The notes: a model not told the origin generated them from the sequence alone. A DNA stretch of 64,000 nucleotides from Hymenopus coronatus (GCA_030762935.1 CM060886.1:36875509-36939508), one strand, 5' to 3'. Positions 33,271 to 45,425 are shown, counted from the stretch's first letter. Translations and numbers: made by a program.

Positions 33271-34171
33271 TTTTACTTTCTCTATACGCACTATGTACAT
33301 AGTGTATAGAGAAGGTATTGCACTCCACCCAAAAATTCTATACCGAGATTTCACCGGAAATATATGTTTTAGGGTCCCCAATATCCAAAAAAAGTATTTT
33401 CACAAAAAGGTCCGTGTGTGTGTGTGTTCATGTGTCCGTGTGTCAGTGTATCCGTGTGTCCGCGTGTCTGTGAACACGATAACTCAAAAACGAAAAGTCG
33501 GTAAAATACCAAACTTGGTATTTAAGTTTAGTATCTTCCAGGGATGCGACACGAAGATTTTAGGAAAAATCCCCCCACTCCCAACTACCCTTTATATGGA
33601 ACTTTTTTAGAAAATTTTGATTCTCTCAAAAATGGCTCTAACGATTTTGATTAAAATTTCGTATATTAAAGATATTTACTTGACAAATAAATTGTATATC
33701 TTGAATTTTCTGGGAATACCTCTGAAGAGTAGTTTATTCTGGATGAATTTTACTGAATTTTGATTAACTGCTAAACCGTAAGACATGGACAAAAACTTAC
33801 TGCACAAAAAATGTAGAGTACCTTAAAACACACCATTTATGTTATATGCATTTTTTTCGTGGAGTTCGTCGTTTTTAAGACATTCCTTATTGTTGGTTTC
33901 TGCTATGAAAGACTTATTCTTCTCATACAGGAACTTGTCAACTCCTATCCATACAAACAAAGGAACTTCATTGACATAGCAAACAGCTTTTGACTATCAC
34001 TTTAACCTATGGTAGTCCCTTATTTCGCTTCTACTTACAAGGTAGCAAGTAATAGGACTATATCTGCTATTTTTTTCTGATAAGCATAAAGTAAATAGTA
34101 TAAGCTTTTTAAGAATACTTTGTTGCAAGGATATAGAGAAAGTCATGTGAATGGTACACATCAGATTTTTT
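33271..34171 (+). repeat. R870 copy 23, full length
   Basis: Nearly perfect head hairpin (CTATACGCACTATGTACATA...). The TG segment is varied (TGTGTCCGTGTGTC) at 33414-33470, and the tail is intact. One of the best copies. Confidence 0.95.
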
Positions 34172-34368
34172 CTTTTTATATCAGTACACTTGTTGCATCT
34201 TTTTATATATGTTTCTATTAAGTTGTACAGAATTGTATTTTTGTTCTTTATTCCTTTATTCAATACATCGTTGCTGTATTGAATTTAATGCATTGCCTGG
34301 TAGAGTGGAAGAAAAGGCCTTAATGCCTTTAACTCCAACCAGGATAAATAAACAAATAAATAAATGTG
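34172..34368 (+). mobile_element. LINE 3' UTR with (AAATA)n tail
   Basis: ATTGAATTTAATGCATTGCC, then GTAGAGTGGAAGAAAAGGCC with a small hairpin (AAGGCCTTAATGCCTTT), then AACTCCAACCAGG and a tail of ATAAATAAAC-type units. This layout is typical of CR1/Jockey-like LINE 3' ends. No coding part remains. Confidence 0.6.
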
Positions 34369-34427
34369 AAGTATAAGTCCAGGTGTGAATGCCACGCAAA
34401 AACACAGGACATATAATTAGTGATGTC

Positions 34428-34538
34428 TATTTTCTCTACTTCGTACATATACACAGGTAGAAAAGGTATTGCATTCCACCCAAAACTTCGATACTGAGAT
34501 TTTACTTAAAATACCTTCACGTTTTAAGGTCCTATGAA
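34428..34538 (+). repeat. R870 head fragment (copy 24)
   Basis: TTTTCTCTACTTCGTACATA through TTTTAAGGTCCTATGAATA. It is fused to the tail of copy 25 in opposite orientation. Confidence 0.75.
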
Positions 34539-34540
34539 TA

Positions 34541-35238
34541 AGAAAATCTGATGCGCTCCATTCACATGACTTTCTCTACATCTCTGCAATAAATTATTGT
34601 TAAAAAGCTTATGCTTCTATTTACTTCATGCTAATCGAGATAAAAATAGCAGAAAGGGTCTTAATACTTGCTTTCTTATAAGTAGACGGGAAATAAGGCA
34701 GTACCATAGACTAAAGGGATAGGCAAATATTTTAAAATCTTGTTGCTATGTGATTGAAGTTCCTTTGTTTGTACGGACAGGAGTTGGCAAGTTCCTGTAT
34801 GAGAAAAGTATAAATATTTTAAAGCTGAAACCAATAACAAGGAATATCTCAAAAATGTTCAACCTCACGAAAAGTTTTATATATATTTACATAACATAAA
34901 CTGTGTGTTTTAACGAACTCTACATTTTTGTGAAGTAACTTTTTACCTATCTATGGTTTACCAGCTATACAAAATTCTGCAAAATTTATCCAGAATAAAC
35001 ATGTCTTCAAAGGCTATTCCCAGAAAATTGAAGATCTATATTTTATTTGTCATTTAAACATCTTTAACATATTTTAATTAAAATCATTATAGCCGTTTTT
35101 GAGAAAATCAGTTTTTTCCTTGTAAAGAATAGTTTGGGGTGGGGGGATTTTCTTAAAAATGTTCGTATTACAACCTACTAAACTTAATTTCAAGTTTGGT
35201 ATTTAACGAACTTATCGTTTTTGAGCTATGCTGCCCAG

Positions 35239-35301
<63 letters not shown>

Positions 35302-35444
35302 AACTCAGACAGACACACATGGACATATTTTCAAAAATTCTTTTTTTGGATTCAGATGGTCAAACAACACATATTTCCGGTAAAATTCAGTATCGAACCT
35401 TCTCTATACACTATGTACATAGTACATGTAGAGAAATTAAAAAA
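34541..35444 (-). repeat. R870 copy 25 with compound microsatellite
   Basis: Full unit. The microsatellite has grown to (AC)12(AT)18 at 35238-35297. The CCAAAAATTCGATACC spacing before the head is shortened. The head hairpin is ACACTATGTACATAGTACATG. Confidence 0.94.
35238..35297. repeat. (AC)n(AT)n compound microsatellite
   Basis: Located at the standard R870 microsatellite site. CA units pass directly into TA units. Confidence 0.95.
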
Positions 35445-35462
35445 AAACAGTTTTACGTCCTT

Positions 35463-36080
35463 TACTGAGTACATAGTACATAGGTAGAGAAGAAATTGTA
35501 TTCCACCCAAGAAGGATCCTCTGCATCCAAAAAAAAGCATTTTTAGAAAAAATCTCTGCGTGTGCTCGCGCGTATGTGTCCGTGGTTTCCGAAATAAAAT
35601 AATTCAAAAACGAAAAGTGGATGCAATACTAAATTTGATAATTAAGTTCAGCATCTTCCAAACATGCGACACCAAAGTTTTCAGGAAAATTCCTGCACCC
35701 AAAACTACGGTTTATATGGAAAAAATTTCGAAAATTTGGACTGTAGTAAAAATAGCTGTAATTATTTTGTTTAAATACCGAATATTATATTTATATTTAT
35801 ATGACAAACAAAATGTACATCTTGATTCCCTGGGAATGGGCTCTGAAGACTTCTTTATTCTGGATCATTTTTTGCATAACTGGCAAACAGTAAGAGATAG
35901 ACAATACCTTACTCTACAAAAAATGTAATATTTTTTTGAAAGTTTACCATTCCCAGATATTCCTTGTTATTAGTGTCTATTTTAAATTAAACTTTTTTCA
36001 TACGGAAATTTGTCATTCCATTGTTTTATTCATGAAAATCAACCGAATTTTAATTACATAGCAATCAGCTTTAGGGGAAG
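35463..36080 (+). repeat. R870 copy 26, truncated at both ends
   Basis: Head arm GAGTACATAGTACATAGGTAG. The CCGAGATTTCACCGG block is deleted (CACCCAAGAAGGATCC). It ends before the tail, near ACATAGCAATCAGCTTTAGG. Confidence 0.82.
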
Positions 36081-36104
36081 AAAACAATTGAAGTATTCTA
36101 CTTA

Positions 36105-36880
36105 AATGCCTTTCCACATTTATTCTGAAGCCAGATTATTGTTTCGAAAATTATTCTTCCATCTACTTCTTGGTAATCGATATAAACATTTGAAGGTGCG
36201 GTCTTGTTGCTTAATTCTTGTAGTAGTGGAATAAGATAATACATTAGGCTAAAGCTATTGCACCACATTTTATTTTCTAACGTGTATTCAATTGCCAGGT
36301 TCATAAAAGCGCTGCCGGTGTGCCGGAATTTCGCTCCGCCGAAGTTCCTGTGCATGTCAGCGAATATACTGACATGGGACTGCCGCTTCTAAGCACACCT
36401 AAGAAATCATCTTTTAAGAGCTGTTGTTATGTGATGACTTTGCACTGCCAGAAGTAAAACCAATAAACAAATAAAACAACAATATAGTTAGCGCGGATTT
36501 ATCAGTTGTGTAAAAGTCATCCAGAATGAAGAAGATTCCAGAAGCTTTCCTCAGAAATGTCTAGATATAAATTCCATTATTCATAAAATTAACCTAAACG
36601 TGTGGTATTTTAATGAAACTCTCTAGAGTTATTTTTGATATAATCAACAATTTTAGAAAAATTTTCCTTGTAAAAAATGCTTGGGTTGGAGTAATTTTCT
36701 TGAAAATATTTGTTATCGCACTCAAGGTAATTGCTGAATTAAATATCATTTTTTTTTCTAAAATCCTCAAATTCAATTCTGCGGTCCTCAAAACATATAT
36801 ATTCGGTGAAATCTCGTTATCGAATTTTAGTGTAGAATGCATTAAATTATCTACCTACTATGTGAATCATAAAAAAATAA
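36105..36880 (-). repeat. R870 copy 27, diverged, with inserted segment
   Basis: Both ends are eroded. A foreign 145-bp piece sits at about 36258-36403, between GGCTAAAGCTATTG and AAATCATCTTTTAAG. The head lacks the palindrome core (CTACCTACTATGTGAATC). Confidence 0.75.
36258..36403. mobile_element. 145-bp GC-rich insertion with hairpin, unidentified
   Basis: Contains GCGCTGCCGGTGTGCCGGAA and a perfect 8-bp stem CATGTCAG / CTGACATG (36353-36376) with an 8-nt loop. Borders are inferred from the interrupted R870 unit, and no clear target duplication is seen. It is probably a small non-autonomous element. Confidence 0.5.
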
Positions 36881-38169
36881 AAATAGCTTAATAATTTTAA
36901 TTAGAATTTCATTTTTGCAATATGTTTGTATACCTAATGAAACGCAAACTTTTCTGAAACAACCTTTGAAGTGGCTTTACTTAATTTAATTCTGAAAATG
37001 TTTCTATAATTAGGAAATCTTAGTAAAATTATAATAAAATATATAAATAACAGTTAAATATATGATTATAAAAACTCATGAAAACTAAATAATTAGCATA
37101 TCTAAAAAGAAAAATGTAGTTTCATTAAACTACACATTTATAATCAATTAAGTCATTAGCTGTTAGCTGTTAAGCCGCTTCCGAAATATTAATATTAAAG
37201 ATTTTAGACCCTTCAAAATACCATCATCTTACGGATGTGCGGAGCAGGATTACCTACTGGTAACCCTTTGAGTAAAGAAGAGAGAGCAAGTTTGCAATCA
37301 TCGGCAGTGGCGAAATTAACCTTCGTTTTACTCCTCGCAATGACGCGATCAGCTCACCATCCCCGATGATAAGTAAAAGGAAAGAATAGGTCACTCTCAC
37401 CAGTTCTGCATTGGGAATTTTAAATTAAAATAGCCCTGGTTAGTTTAACCACGAAGGGATATCTGCACACATCAAATACGGGCAGTATGGCCATCTGGTA
37501 TAGCAGAGAAAAGCGTGGATGCATCAAATCAATTTTTAAAATACAACATCCTGAATCCACGATCAAGATATCGTGGGTTTACTTAGGCAGTCTGTGACAA
37601 GTTACACGATGAAGCGGTTGTGGGTGTAGGGGTAGATTCGGTTTGTGAAGTGATGCTGTGCCCATATTTGCTGAAAAGCATTAAAAAGTAACACAAATAT
37701 CAAGCACAAATTCTGCAAGTTTGGGTCGAGAGAATATAAATGTATCATTCTATGAATTTTGTTTTTGGAACATGCCTAAAGAATCTTTAGACTGGAAGTA
37801 AGGTCTTTGAACTGACGCTACGTTGTCCACACATTAACTGTAATTTAAAACATATTGTGATAGTGTTTGTTGTACGAGTTACTGCAAGAACCTTACGTAA
37901 TAATAAATTGTTAGCATTAGTTAAAGCTATATATGCGTGTTATTACTGACGTAGCTAGAACTTTCACTCCAAATGTCCCACACCTCCTGCTCTGATTTAC
38001 TGCATCTAGCTGACATATGATGTAGGTACATTGGCTGTCACAGAAGTACCTGTACTGACGTATAGATAGCGGTTGTTGTTTCAAACAACAACAACAAAGG
38101 TAGAAAGTACTAGCCTTAAAAAGCTTAAGGTTGAAGTTTGACGATTTTACATTGGCATCATAAGTGAAT
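36881..38169. other. Unassigned sequence, about 1.3 kb, with faint R870 remnant
   Basis: 37095-37200 (AAAAATGTAGTTTCATTAAA ... CCGAAATATTAATATTAAAG) resembles the internal plus-strand R870 segment and may be an old copy. The rest, 37210-38169, is GC-moderate without frames or motifs that I recognise. Confidence 0.35.
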
Positions 38170-39145
38170 GCTCTCAGGAATTTGGATAAAACTGGACATC
38201 ATTTGAAAAGTCTTAGTCCAACTAATATTAAAGCTGACCTAGATTCTACTTTTGGGGAGTCTGCTCCTTCGTTTACAATAGTGAAATATTGAGTGGCAGA
38301 GTTTAAGCGCGGCCGTACGAGCTGCCAAGACGAACATCGCAGTGGTCGACCAGTGGTTACAAGTCCAGAAATTGTTAAGAAAATCCACAAATTGGTACTG
38401 GATAACCTATGACTGAAAATGCACGAGTTAGCAGATATTGCAGGCATTTGAAAAACTTCTATATATCACATACTGACTGAAAATTTGGATGTGAGAAAGT
38501 TGTGAGCAAGGTAGTTGCCGCGTTTGCTCACAATAGAACAAAAACAGCTTCGTGAGGATTTTCAGTCGAGTTAATGTTTCGCTGCGATAAAGCTGAGTTT
38601 TTGCGTCGATTCATAATAATGGATGGAACCTGGGTCCATCATTTCACACCTGAGACAACGGAACAATCAAGACAGTGGATTGGAAGGGAAGAATCGGCTT
38701 CAAAGAAGGCGAAAACAGTTCCATCTGCAGGCAAGGTCATGGCGTCAATTTTCTGGGTCATACGCCGGATAATTTTCATTAATCATCTCAGAAAAGGAAA
38801 AGTAATCATTGGAAAATATTATATGAACTTGTTACAGCGTTTGAGTGATGAAATCGAGCAAAAAATGACGCATTTAACGAAAAAGAGTTTTATTTCATTA
38901 AGACAATGCACCAGTTCACACGTCCATTATCGCCATGGCCAAAATCAGTGAGTTAAATTGCTTCCTCATGCTTACTATTCGGCAGATTTAACCCTTTTGG
39001 ATATTTTCTGTTTCCAAACTTGAAGACATGGCTTGGTGGTAGAATATTTGCAAACAATGAAGAAGTGGAGTCTGCAGTTAATGACTCTCTATAAACAGGG
39101 TTTCGAAGCTATTGAATATCGTTGGGAAAAGTGTATCGAGCTGAA
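38170..39145 (+). pseudogene. Mariner transposase pseudogene, nearly full length
   Basis: DDE transposase of the mariner family, which would mediate TA-targeted transposition. In order: LSPTNIKADLDSTFGESAPS and VAEFKRGRTSCQDEHRSGRP (N-terminal helix-turn-helix, 38210-38350), KIHKLVLDNL and ELADIAGI, then LRLTIEQ-type linker (PRLLTIEQKQLREDF, 38517-38560). Next comes the first catalytic block MDGTWVHHFTPETTEQS (38621-38670), then KAKTVPSAGKVMASIFW and YYMNLLQRLSDEIEQK. The second block is DNAPVH-like at 38903-38918 in a shifted frame (stop replaces the preceding Gln), the third is YYSADLTLLDIF near 38968, and the C-terminus is WEKCIELKG near 39125. At least four stops and two frameshifts. The intact central frame is 38574-38951. 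Terminal repeats were not resolved. Confidence 0.88.
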
Positions 39146-39649
39146 AGGAGAGAAATAAAGATTTTCCCCCCAAATGTTTGTGTTTTCTTTGTTAGATCGG
39201 GCACTTGCAAAGAGGTCTACGGAATTCTCAGGAAACTTCGAAGGAGCTACAGTCGCTTGCCAACACCAAAAAATACAACAGCAAAAGAGAGTCCACCAGA
39301 ATATCTATTGCATTAGTATATCGAATCTGAATACTTTCATAGATTTGATGATAATTGGTAATCGTAACATAATTTCAAAATAATGACAATTATTATAATA
39401 TAAACTAGTAAAGCAACAGTATAACAATCAATTTGTAATGATAAAGCTTCACATTTATAGTAGAGAATATAAAGAAGCATCTTGGTATCGAACAATTCGA
39501 AAGAAACATTCTTTTCCTTGAGAACTGTCATACTCACTTGCATGAGTTGTGTAATGAAGCTGAAAATTGAATTTTTCGGGTCCAGAACTAGGTAGGAATA
39601 AACGTAGAAGTCAAATGATTTGCTTCGTTATGTTGTTTCCAACAATATA
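39146..39649. other. Unassigned AT-rich sequence
   Basis: Downstream of the mariner relic. Overlapping frames at 39122-39383 have no recognised motif. Confidence 0.35.
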
Positions 39650-40008
39650 CTTTTTATATACACTTTTTTTTTTGTGGAGTTAACCATTTTCGAGATATTC
39701 CGGATTATTGATTTCAATTTTAAGCCACTTAAACTTTTCGCAAACGGGAAGACATATTTCTTCTAATTTCTCGTTTGTTAACTCCTGGCAAGCAAAGCGA
39801 ATAGAATTTCAATTATTTCGCATAGTGACCGGCTTTTAAAGGAAGATACTATCGATTTAGATGTGCATTTTCTGAGTTCCTTTCTACTTATAAGGAAGCA
39901 AGTAATAAGACTAATTCTGCTTATGTTTATCTTGATATTAATCTTTTCAATTAACAGTTTGTTTACACGAAAGCTAGAGAAAGTCGTGTGAATGGAACGC
40001 ATCAATTT
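39650..40008 (+). repeat. R870 tail half (copy 29)
   Basis: Begins in TTTTGTGGAGTTAACCATTT and keeps the full tail CTAGAGAAAGTCGTGTGAA. The 5' ~500 bp are missing. Confidence 0.87.
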
Positions 40009-40877
40009 TTTTTTTATGTTTAATTTTAACTATCGGTCTTCGTAAGAGCAATTTTTTTCAGTGAAATAAAACCACATTTAAATAAAGAATAATAATGGTT
40101 GTACAAGGAAGAGGGATAATGCATGCTGTCATGTGTTTACCCACTACATGCACGGGGCAAGCCTGCTTGTTGGCGCAATATCAAGCGAATTGGTGACACC
40201 TATACTCGAGGATTTTCCAGTCTAATATCTCACGGGAACTTGTTACGAATGAAACTTCCACGTCGCTTCATAATCAATTTAAAATCATTGCTGGACCAAA
40301 ATATGCAGTGAATACAAACATAACATGATAAATAAATGTATAGGAATATTATAGTAGTTTGTAGTATAGTGTACTGTACTGGAGAGAATTCTACACCTCA
40401 ACCAATGATTAGACTTTCTGTAAGTCAAACTCTGGGAGGAGAGGATGAGATGAGAGTAATTGCAGAAGACAACCGAAACCAAATTGTGACAGGGAACCAA
40501 CGTGGAGAGACCCTAACAGTTCTTCATTTTCACCGCGCCTCAGCTTTAAATAAAAGCCCCTGAGTATACCGACGATCCCTAGCGCCATCCTGCCTTCCAG
40601 AGCTGTTTCTAAAGTGCAATCAACTCCACAAGAGGGCGTCAATACGCAGTCCTCGCTGACACTTACAACCTTGAAAGATGGACCAGATGGAGTTGAAATG
40701 GAGAGACAGGAAATTCGCCTAGTGACTCTAGAAAACACCCGAAAAAAATAAAAAACCTAGCAGTGAGAGAGGTCGGCCGCGGGGAAGACACCTGGTTCGG
40801 TTATGTTTTAATAAATAACGTGCATTTATATTAAAATTATCAGAAAGGAAAACCTTGTTGTAGTATAAAATGATACT
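40009..40877. other. Unassigned, GC-richer sequence
   Basis: Frames on both strands (plus 40336-40563, minus 40409-40738) overlap over 40.4-40.56 kb without a recognised motif. The composition (about balanced GC, some CpG) differs from R870. It might be the 5' end of a retroelement or an old host sequence. Confidence 0.3.
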
Positions 40878-41746
40878 ATTTTACTCTCCCTACACGTACT
40901 ATGTACATGGTGTATAGAGAAGGTATTGTATTGCACCCAAAATTTCGATACCAAGATTTTACCGGAAATACATGTTTTGGGTCCCCTTGAATCCAGAAAA
41001 ACATTTTTGGAAAAAAACTTCGTGTGTGTGAGTGTGTGCGTGTGTGTGTTTGTGTATGTGTGGACAGCATAGCTCAAAAACGAAAAGACTGTTAAATACC
41101 AAACTTGGTATTTATCAGAAGTTTGGTATCCCCAAAGGATGCGTCACGAAGATTTTCAAGAAAATCCCCCACACCCAACTACCCTGTACGTGGAATTTTT
41201 TCGAAAGTTTTGATTTTCTCAAAAATGGCTCTAACGATTTTGATTAAATTATAGTGTATTAAAGATATTTACCTGACAAATAAAATGTATATCTTCAATT
41301 TTCTGGGAAGATCCTCTGAAGACAGGCTAATTCTGGATGAATTTTACCATATTTTACATAACTGTAAACCATAAGAGATGGACAAAAACTTATCACACAA
41401 AAAATGTAGACACATTAAAACACACAATTTATGTTATATACATTTTTTCCGATGAATTGGTAATTTTTTTAATATTCCTTGTTTTTGATTTCAGCTTTGA
41501 AAAACTTATAATTTTCTCATACAGGAATTTGTCAAATCCTGTCCATACAAACAAAGGAACTTCAGTCACATAGCAACAAGCTTTTGACTATCATTTTAAC
41601 CTATTTCGCTCTTACATGAAAGCAAGTATAAGGCGATTTCTGCTAATTTTTCTCGATTGGCATGAAGTAAATATTAGCATAAGCTAACAATAATTTGTTG
41701 CAGAGATGTAGAGAAAGACACGTGAATGGAACACATCAAAATTTTT
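40878..41746 (+). repeat. R870 copy 30, full length
   Basis: Head TTTTACTCTCCCTACACG. TG tract at 41020-41062. A 5-bp gain at TTTATCAGAAGTTTGG. Tail ATGTAGAGAAAGACACGTGAA. Confidence 0.95.
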
Positions 41747-42441
41747 AATATGTGCTACATTTTGTTCTAAATGGGAGCTAAAAAACTCCTTAATCCTCAA
41801 CAAAACAGTGTAATGTGAACTGATATTACACAATTTTACTCTCATCCGTTCAAATAAAATGAGCCCCGCCGTTGCACGTCTCGCTTTCTTTTTATATTTA
41901 GAAGTTGGCACCTTTGATTACAAAGGCTTATATTTTGTTAAACATTGGTAGCATGTTATACACTCGAGTATTCCATATGTACAGCATTTGTTAACTCAGG
42001 CGGCCATTACATATTAATCAGCAAAATGGAAGAAGCACGCTTCTGCGATAAACGATGTGTAGAAATAAAATATATACATATAGACAAAAATAAACGTTGC
42101 TTTTTAGAGGGAACGTCCAGTGATTGGAGGGTGAGGGTCAAAGCGATGCAATTAAGTGGTGGTCACGCTGTAACTCGTGATGGGGGTGGGGAGAGCAGTC
42201 GATAGTTACGGCTCGTTGCAACGCGGTAATCCCACCTCTCAAATTTGGGGTGGGGTGACGAGAGAAATCATAGCGGCAGAAGCTCATCATGTGCTCCAAA
42301 CCCGAAAGTCAATGTGGTCCACACAGATGTCCTCTAGCTGCAGAAAATTGTCATCAACCGCGTGAATCCTATTAACAGGGGCTCTATGATACAGCAGAAC
42401 CTCGTGTACATTCTCAAATTTGGCAACCTGCCTTTGGTGTC
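41747..42441. other. Unassigned sequence
   Basis: A plus frame at 41945-42205 and its neighbour at 42177-42365 have no motif I recognise. A Gly/Ser-coding CpG-containing patch lies at 42110-42270. Confidence 0.3.
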
Positions 42442-43277
42442 TAAAAATATCTGATGTGTTCCATTATCATGACTTTCTCTACATCTCTGTAAAAAAGTGT
42501 TCTTAAAAAGCTTAGGCTTCTATTTACTACATGCTAATTGAGAAAAAATTACCAGAAATAGTCTTTTTACTTGCTTCCTTGTAAGTAGAAGGAAAATAAG
42601 GGAGTACCATAGGCTAAAGTGATAGTAAAAAGCTGGTTGCTATGTGACTGAAGTTCCTTTGTGTGTATGGATATGTTGTTGACAAATTCCTGTATGAGAA
42701 AAGTAAGTTTTTCAAAGCTGAAACCTAAAACAAGGAATATCTTAAAAACGATCAACTCCATGAAAAAAAAGTATGTAGTATAAATTGTGTGTTTTAATGT
42801 GCTCTACATTTTTATGTGGTAACTTTTTGTCCATCTCTTATGGTTTAGCAGGTATGCAAAAATCCGTTAAATTCATCCAGAATAAAGTAGTCTTTAAAGG
42901 CTATTCCCAGAAAATTCAAGTTAAAATTTTTATTTTTCAAGTCAATATCTTAAATATACCAGATTTTAATCAAAATCGTTAGAGCCATTTTTAAGAAAAT
43001 CAAACTTTTCGAAAGAAGTTCCATGTAAAGGGTAGTTTGAGGTGGGGAGATTTTTCTCAAAATCTTCGTGTTGCAGCCCCGGAAGATAGTAAACATAAAT
43101 ACCAAATTTGGTGTTTTACCGACTTTTCGTTTTTGAGTTATCGTGTTCATAGACACACGGACACACGGGCACACACACGGACCCTAAAACATATACTTCC
43201 GGTGAAATCTCGGTATCGAATTTTTCCAATATCTTGTCTATACACTATGTACATTGTACTTATAGAGAAAGTAAAAA
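42442..43277 (-). repeat. R870 copy 31
   Basis: Near complete. The (CA)n segment is ACACACGGACACACGGGCAC, and about 45 bp after it (the GGATTCAGGGG region) are lost. Head hairpin ACACTATGTACATTGTACT. Confidence 0.93.
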
Positions 43278-43855
43278 ACGATCAACTCCAAGAATAAGAT
43301 GTATATGACATAAACTATGTGTTATATCGTGATCTACACTTTTTTTTCTGTAGTTTTTGACTATATCTTACGGTCTATGAGTTATGCAAAATTCAATAAA
43401 AACCATCCAGAATAAAGAGGTCTTTAGCTGCTATTCCTAGAAAATTTAAGATATACATTTTATTGGCGATGTATATATATATTCAATATATGATATTTTA
43501 ATCAAAACCGTTAGAGCCATTTTTGAGAAAATCAAAATCTTCGAAAAAAGTTCCATGTAAAGGGAAGTTGGAGGTGGGGGGGGGATTCTTGAAAATCTTC
43601 GTGTCGTATCCTTGGAAAATACCACACTTAAATACCAAGTTTGATATTTAACTGTATTTTCGTTTTTGAGCTATGCTGTCCAAAGACACACAGACAGACA
43701 GAAGACAAACACACACGGACCTTTTTCTGAAAATGCTTTTTTGTGGGGGGGTCCTAAAACACGTATTTACGATGAAATCTCGGTATCTAATTTATGGGCG
43801 TAATACAATACTTCCACTATGCATTATGTACATAGCACATAAAGAGAAAGTAAAA
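43278..43855 (-). repeat. R870 copy 32, tail-truncated, tandem to copy 31
   Basis: Starts at ACGATCAACTCCAAGAATA immediately after the head of copy 31, missing the first ~250 bp. It carries a G9 run near 43578 and a head arm TATGTACATAGCACATAAAG. Confidence 0.88.
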
Positions 43856-44334
43856 ATTGTACTCTCTGGGGCTATGCTTTCTACCGTACTCGTTTATACG
43901 TCCCTATTATACTTTATTTAACATACCACATAAATTTAAAATACACATTTTAATTTGTTTTTACGATAGCGTAAACATATATGTCAACCTCAACATGTAA
44001 TTTGTTATTGTTATACTGTTAATTGTTCTCAATGACATGTAGAGCAATACAGCTGATCGGTCAAAAATAAATTATTAAAAAAGAAAACTATATTAGAAAT
44101 GTTTAATCCAAACATCTGGGAACCTCCAGCAGGCTGAGGTGAAAAGTTTCACTTAGGATAAAGAAAAATGTATTGTTCAGTGGGCGATGCATATAACAAT
44201 TACATTTTTGAAATGTAATTATTTATCTAATAACACTAACCATGGGAAGATATCCACTTCAATTTTAAATATATCTAATTAATTTAGTTACAGCTTCTGT
44301 AATTATATATTTTGACGAAATCATTCCTAATTAT
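43856..44334. other. Unassigned AT-rich spacer
   Basis: No coding or repeat signal recognised. Confidence 0.4.
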
Positions 44335-45193
44335 AAAAATCTGATGTGTACCATTCACATGACTTTGTCTACGTCTCTGTAATAAATTATTGTTCAAAGC
44401 TTATATTTCTATTTACTTCATGCTAATTAGAAAAATTAACAGAAATAGTGTTATTACTTGCTTCCTTGTAAGTAAAAGCAAAATAAGGGCGTAGCATAGA
44501 TTAAAGTGATAGTCAAAAGCTGGTTGCTAAGTGACCGAAACTCCTTTGTATGGACAGCAGTTGACAAATTCCAGTAAGAGAAAAGTAAAGGTTTTCAAAG
44601 CAGAAACCAAAAACAAGGAATGTCTCAAAAAAGATGAACTCCACGAAAAAAATATATATAATTTAAATTGTGTGTTTTAAAATTATCTACAGTTTTTGTG
44701 TGGTAAGCTTTTGTCCATCTCTTACGGTTCAGCAGTTATTCAACATTCCGTAAAATGCATCCAAAATAAAGTACTCTTCAGAGGATATTCCTAGGAAATT
44801 CAAAATATACATTTTATTTGCCAGGTAAATAGCTTTGATATACGATATTTTAATCAAAATCGTTAGAGTCATTGTTTAGAAAATCAAAATTGTCGAAAAA
44901 TGTTCCATGTAAAGGGTAGTTGGAGGTGGGGGATTATTCTCAAAATCTTCGTGTCGCATCCCTGGAGGATACTAACCTTAAATACCAAGTTTGGTATTTT
45001 ACCGACTTTTCGTTTCTGAGTTATCGTGTTCACAGACATACGGACACACATGGACCTTTTTCTGAAAATATTTTGTTTGGATACAGGGGACCCTAAAACA
45101 TATATTTCCGGTGAAATCTCGGTAACGAATTTTTTGGTGGAGTGCAATACCTTCTCTACACTATGTACATAGTACGTGTAGAGAAAGTAAAAA
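44335..45193 (-). repeat. R870 copy 33, full length
   Basis: Complete from AAAAATCTGATGTGTACCAT to GTAGAGAAAGTAAAAAAT. Short CA site (ACATACGGACACACATGG). Confidence 0.95.
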
Positions 45194-45425
45194 ATCGTAT
45201 ATGTTCCATTCAAATGACTTTCTCTACATCTCTGTAACAAAGTATTGTTAGTAAGCTTATTCTTCTATTTACTTCATGCTAATCGAGAAAAAATCAGCAG
45301 AAATAGTCTTATTACTTGCTCCCTTGAAAATAGGAGCGAAATAAGGGAGTACCATAGGTTAAAGGGATAGCCACAAGCCGGTTGCTATGAGACTCAAGCT
45401 CCTTTCTTTGTATGAAAAGGAGTGG
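45194..45425 (-). repeat. R870 copy 34, tail only
   Basis: Follows copy 33 directly in tandem. Broken at TATGAAAAGGAGTGGACAAC, where mariner sequence begins. Confidence 0.88.

Noticed and set aside
40336..40738. Possible host exon pair (plus 40336-40563, minus 40409-40738)
   Set aside because: The frames overlap on opposite strands, neither has a recognisable domain or splice context, and nothing decides between them.
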